Source of the DNA: Aromatoleum toluvorans
GTDB lineage: Bacteria > Pseudomonadota > Gammaproteobacteria > Burkholderiales > Rhodocyclaceae
DNA: 64,000 nt
Direction: 5' to 3'
Assembly (NCBI RefSeq): GCF_012910905.1
Contig: NZ_WTVN01000002.1
Span: 124,001-188,000 of the forward strand
Shown: positions 61,440 through 64,000 of the stretch, piece by piece
How positions within the stretch are numbered: the stretch's first letter is position 1
How the letters are laid out: each line of letters begins with the position of its first letter
Translations under genes and position numbers: made by a program
Notes under the pieces: model-generated
Seen by the model: the letters and a program-made list of their open reading frames with translations, nothing else
What the model was told of the DNA's origin: nothing
The model's database searches: none

Positions 61440-61910
61440 TTGAATTTCGAACATCTGCTGGTCGTCAATGACCCGGACAATCCCCTCATCGCGCCGCTGT
61501 CGCGCGAGGAGCTGTGGTTCGGCCTGCTGTGCCGGGCCGAGGATTCGCGCCCTTTCCTGCCCGGGCTGGAGGCGTGCACAATCCTGTCGCGCAGCGACAC
61601 CGAGCTGGTGCGCGAGCTCAGGTTCGGCAGCGCGGTGATCCGCGACCGCGTGACGCTGCAGCCGATGGAATGGGTGCGTTTCGACACCGAGCGCACCGCG
61701 ACGCACGCCGGCGGCAGCCTCACGATCGGCATCGAGGAACCGGCGCCCGAGACGATGGTGCTGCGCTTCCACTACCGCACGACGCTCACCGAGCAGAGCA
61801 CCGGCGACGACGTCGCCTATGTCGAATACGTCAAGTCGGCCTACCACCAGTCCGACGTGGACACGCTGCGCGTGATCCGCATGATCGCCGAGTCGGGCCG
61901 CATCCAGTAG
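61440..61910 (+). CDS. SRPBCC/START-like protein (DUF1857 type)
   Basis: Protein of 156 residues starting LNFEHLLVVNDPDNPLIAPLSREELWFGLL. Pattern and length match the AtaL-like/DUF1857 branch of the START/Bet v 1 superfamily, which has a hydrophobic cavity for small ligands; no ligand is known. The TTG at 61440 is chosen by alignment to the usual family start and has GGAG about 9 bases upstream; another TTG at 61416 is in frame. It stands alone, divergent from rsuA. Confidence 0.82.
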   Translation: MNFEHLLVVNDPDNPLIAPLSREELWFGLLCRAEDSRPFLPGLEACTILSRSDTELVRELRFGSAVIRDRVTLQPMEWVRFDTERTATHAGGSLTIGIEEPAPETMVLRFHYRTTLTEQSTGDDVAYVEYVKSAYHQSDVDTLRVIRMIAESGRIQ

Positions 61911-62004
61911 CCCGCACGCCGGCACCGCCTGCGGGACTTTCCCCCGCAGCGGCCCGGATTTCCCGCGCATTTCCCCGATAACCCGCAACACGGAAGAATT
62001 CCCC

Positions 62005-62988
62005 ATGTGGTTCAAGAACCTGCAGATCTATCGCCTTCCCGTCGGCTGGACGATGACGGCCGCAACCCTCGAGGACCAGCTCGCGAAGAAGCGCTTCCAG
62101 CCCTGCGGCAGCCAGGACCAGGAGACCCGCGGCTGGCTGTCGCCGACCGGGGACGAATTTCTCGTGCACCAGGTCGGCGGCCAGTGGCTGATCGCGCTGG
62201 GCGTGGAGAACCGTCTGCTGCCCTCGTCGGTGGTCAAGCAGGAGGCCGAGGAACGCGCCGAGGCGCTGGCCGAGCAGCAGGGCTACAAGCCCGGGCGCAA
62301 GCAGATGAAGGATCTGCGCGAGCAGGTTTTGCAGGAATTGCTGCCGCGCGCGTTTACGCGGCGTAGGAAGGCCTTTGCGTGGATCGACCCGGTCGGGGGG
62401 TGGCTGGGCATCGATGCGCCCAGCCAGGCCCGTGCAGAGGACGTCCTGGAGGTATTGCGCCAGACCCTGGACACCCTGCCGCTCGCGCTGCTGCGCACCG
62501 AGCTGTCGCCGACCAGCGCGATGGCCGACTGGCTCGCGGGCGGCGAGGCGCCCGCCGGCTTCACGATCGACCAGGACTGCGAGCTGCGTTCGGTAAGCGA
62601 GGACAAGGCCGCGGTGCGCTACGTGCGCCATCCGCTCGAAGGCGACGAGGTACGCGGCCACCTGACTGCCGGCAAGCTGCCGACGCGCCTCGCGCTGACC
62701 TTCGACGACCGCGTGAGCTTCGTGCTGACCGAGAAGCTCGAGGTCAAGCGCCTCGACTTCCTCGACGTGGTCAAGGAGAACCTCGACCAGCAGGGCGCGG
62801 AGGACGCGCGCGCGCTGTTCGATGCCGGTTTCGCGTTGATGACCGGCGAACTGCAGCGCCTGCTGCCGGCGCTGATCGAGGCGCTGGGCGGCGAGCTGAA
62901 AGGCGGCGATGCGACCGCTTTCGGCGCCGTCCCGGCACCGGCGCGCGAGCCGGCGGCCGCGGCCGTGGCGGGCGATCCGCCGTTCTGA
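62005..62988 (+). CDS. rdgC: Recombination-associated protein RdgC
   Basis: Ring-shaped DNA-binding protein that modulates RecA. The 327-residue protein starts MWFKNLQIYRLP and has the family regions FLVHQVGGQWLIALGVENRLLP and KQEAEERAEALAEQQGYKPGRKQMKDLREQVLQELLPRAF-type helix near 75-115. It is somewhat longer than E. coli (303) because of an Ala/Pro-rich C-terminal tail. Single gene, convergent with the EAL gene; stops are 1 base apart. Confidence 0.95.
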   Translation: MWFKNLQIYRLPVGWTMTAATLEDQLAKKRFQPCGSQDQETRGWLSPTGDEFLVHQVGGQWLIALGVENRLLPSSVVKQEAEERAEALAEQQGYKPGRKQMKDLREQVLQELLPRAFTRRRKAFAWIDPVGGWLGIDAPSQARAEDVLEVLRQTLDTLPLALLRTELSPTSAMADWLAGGEAPAGFTIDQDCELRSVSEDKAAVRYVRHPLEGDEVRGHLTAGKLPTRLALTFDDRVSFVLTEKLEVKRLDFLDVVKENLDQQGAEDARALFDAGFALMTGELQRLLPALIEALGGELKGGDATAFGAVPAPAREPAAAAVAGDPPF

Positions 62989-62989
62989 G

Positions 62990-64000
62990 TCAGCGCGCCA
63001 GCAGCTTCTCGAATTCCGCCGCCGGCAGCGGCCGGCTGAACAGGTAGCCCTGATAGCTGTCGCAGCCCTGCTCGGCGAGGAAGGCGAGCTGGGCCGGGGT
63101 CTCGACCCCTTCGGCGGTCACGGCGAGGTTGAGCTTGCGTGCGAGCGCGATGATGCCGGCGACGATCTCCCGGTCGTTGCGGTCCTGCGGGATGTTGCGC
63201 ACGAAGCTCTGGTCGATCTTGAGCACTTCGATCGGCAGGTTCTTCAGGTAGGACAGCGACGAATAGCCGGTGCCGAAGTCGTCGATCGCGAGCCGCAGGC
63301 CCATGCGGCGCAGCAGGCCGAGCTGTTCGACGGCCTGGGGCTCGTGGCCCATGATCATGCTTTCGGTGAGCTCGAGTTCCAGCGACTGCGGCGGCAGGCC
63401 GGTGGCCTCGAGGATCGCGCCGATGCGTTCGGGCAGGTCGGCCTGCCACAGCTGGCGCGCCGACAGGTTCACCGACACGTGCAGGGGCGGCAGGCCCGCG
63501 TCGGCCCACTGCCGCGCCTGGCGGCACGCGGTGCGCAGCGCCCATTCGCCGATCTGCACGATCAGCCCGCTTTCCTCGGCGAAGGCGATGAAGCGCCCGG
63601 GCGGGACCAGGCCTTCCTCGGGGTCGTTCCAGCGCAGCAGCGCTTCGCAACCGGCGATGCGGCCGCTGGCGATGTCGATCTGCGGCTGGTAGTGCAGGGC
63701 GAATCCGCCGTGGTCCAGCGCCTCGCGCAGCCGCCGCGCCAGGTTCAGGTGGCGTTGCGCCGCCTGGCCCATCGCCTCGGTGAAGAAGCGGTAGATGTTG
63801 CGCCCCTGCACCTTGGCCTGGTTCAGCGCGGTGTCGGCCTGCTGGATCAGCGGGGCGGCGGCCCGCGCGTCCTGCGGGTACACGCTGATGCCGATGCTCG
63901 CGCCGAGGTACACGGTCTGGCCGTCGGCGAGGTGCAGGGGCTCGCGCAGCTGGTCGATCAGCGTCTGCGCCGTGTGGGCGGCCTCGTCCGGCTTGGCGAG
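62990..64000 (-). CDS. GGDEF/EAL domain protein (5' end outside the window)
   Basis: C-terminal 336 residues of a cyclic-di-GMP protein. The visible part begins with the end of a GGDEF domain ([20 protein letters not shown], then [11 protein letters not shown]) and continues with an EAL domain: signature [70 protein letters not shown] and [10 protein letters not shown]. All metal and catalytic residues of active EAL phosphodiesterases appear present. The reading frame is open to the edge, so N-terminal sensor domains and the GGDEF active site are not visible. Confidence 0.93.
   Translation of the reverse strand, partial: LAKPDEAAHTAQTLIDQLREPLHLADGQTVYLGASIGISVYPQDARAAAPLIQQADTALNQAKVQGRNIYRFFTEAMGQAAQRHLNLARRLREALDHGGFALHYQPQIDIASGRIAGCEALLRWNDPEEGLVPPGRFIAFAEESGLIVQIGEWALRTACRQARQWADAGLPPLHVSVNLSARQLWQADLPERIGAILEATGLPPQSLELELTESMIMGHEPQAVEQLGLLRRMGLRLAIDDFGTGYSSLSYLKNLPIEVLKIDQSFVRNIPQDRNDREIVAGIIALARKLNLAVTAEGVETPAQLAFLAEQGCDSYQGYLFSRPLPAAEFEKLLAR

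Overview
The window is a GC-rich, gene-dense chromosomal segment, most likely from a Rhodocyclales betaproteobacterium of the Azoarcus/Aromatoleum/Thauera type. The evidence is the mnmG-rsmG-parA-parB-atpI-atpB order, EF-P with Arg32 next to EarP, OxyR, smg next to dprA, a Cys-type periplasmic formate dehydrogenase flanked by DUF3305/DUF3306 genes, and a tandem-fused UvrA. The genus is inferred from these families and not from any search. No tRNA, rRNA, CRISPR array, intact insertion sequence or prophage was seen.

Layout. 1-5.7 kb: chromosome partition and ATP synthase genes, all on the minus strand, with a clear sigma70-type promoter before atpI and two abutting palindromes upstream of it. 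5.9-7 kb: three small genes (EthD-like, KTSC, YjdM/PhnA-like). 7-10.2 kb: gltIJKL glutamate/aspartate ABC transporter with a strong hairpin after gltI. 10.5-14 kb: a large membrane-anchored STAND-type NTPase with 14 WD40 repeats. 14-17.1 kb: class V aminotransferase, HD-GYP phosphodiesterase, thiol peroxidase.

17.3-28.8 kb: formate dehydrogenase locus. A minus-strand cluster (DUF3305, DUF3306, multi-cluster Fe-S protein, TorD-type chaperone, small Tat protein, FdhA, FdhB, small lipoprotein, cytochrome b FdhC) diverges from fdhD-mobA-regulator, whose last member joins an excisionase-type helix-turn-helix to a periplasmic-binding-protein-like domain. Most cistrons overlap as ATGA. 28.8-31.6 kb: a BrnTA toxin-antitoxin pair with its own inverted-repeat promoter, mobB, and an NtrC-type regulator. 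31.7-36.2 kb: sensor kinase, htpX (with a sigma32-like promoter), fmt, def.

36.4-43 kb: LysM protein, dprA, smg, topB, FAD oxidoreductase. 43-51.6 kb: oxyR, TonB-dependent receptor, a DegP-type protease behind a sigmaE-like promoter, MFS transporter, thioesterase and LysR regulator, and a thioredoxin-like protein behind an FNR-type box. 51.7-59.8 kb: tandem UvrA fusion carrying an in-frame palindromic insertion, a helical repeat lipoprotein, efp, earP. 59.8-60.6 kb: an approximately 0.8 kb non-coding region with two repeats offset by exactly 453 bp, each with a perfect DnaA box followed by an AT-rich tract; this is the best candidate for an origin-like element. 60.6-64 kb: rsuA, an SRPBCC-type protein, rdgC and a GGDEF/EAL gene that runs off the right edge.

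The strongest items for a second look are the duplicated DnaA-box region, the STAND-TM-WD40 protein, the palindromic element inside uvrA, and the regulator and small lipoprotein of the formate dehydrogenase locus.
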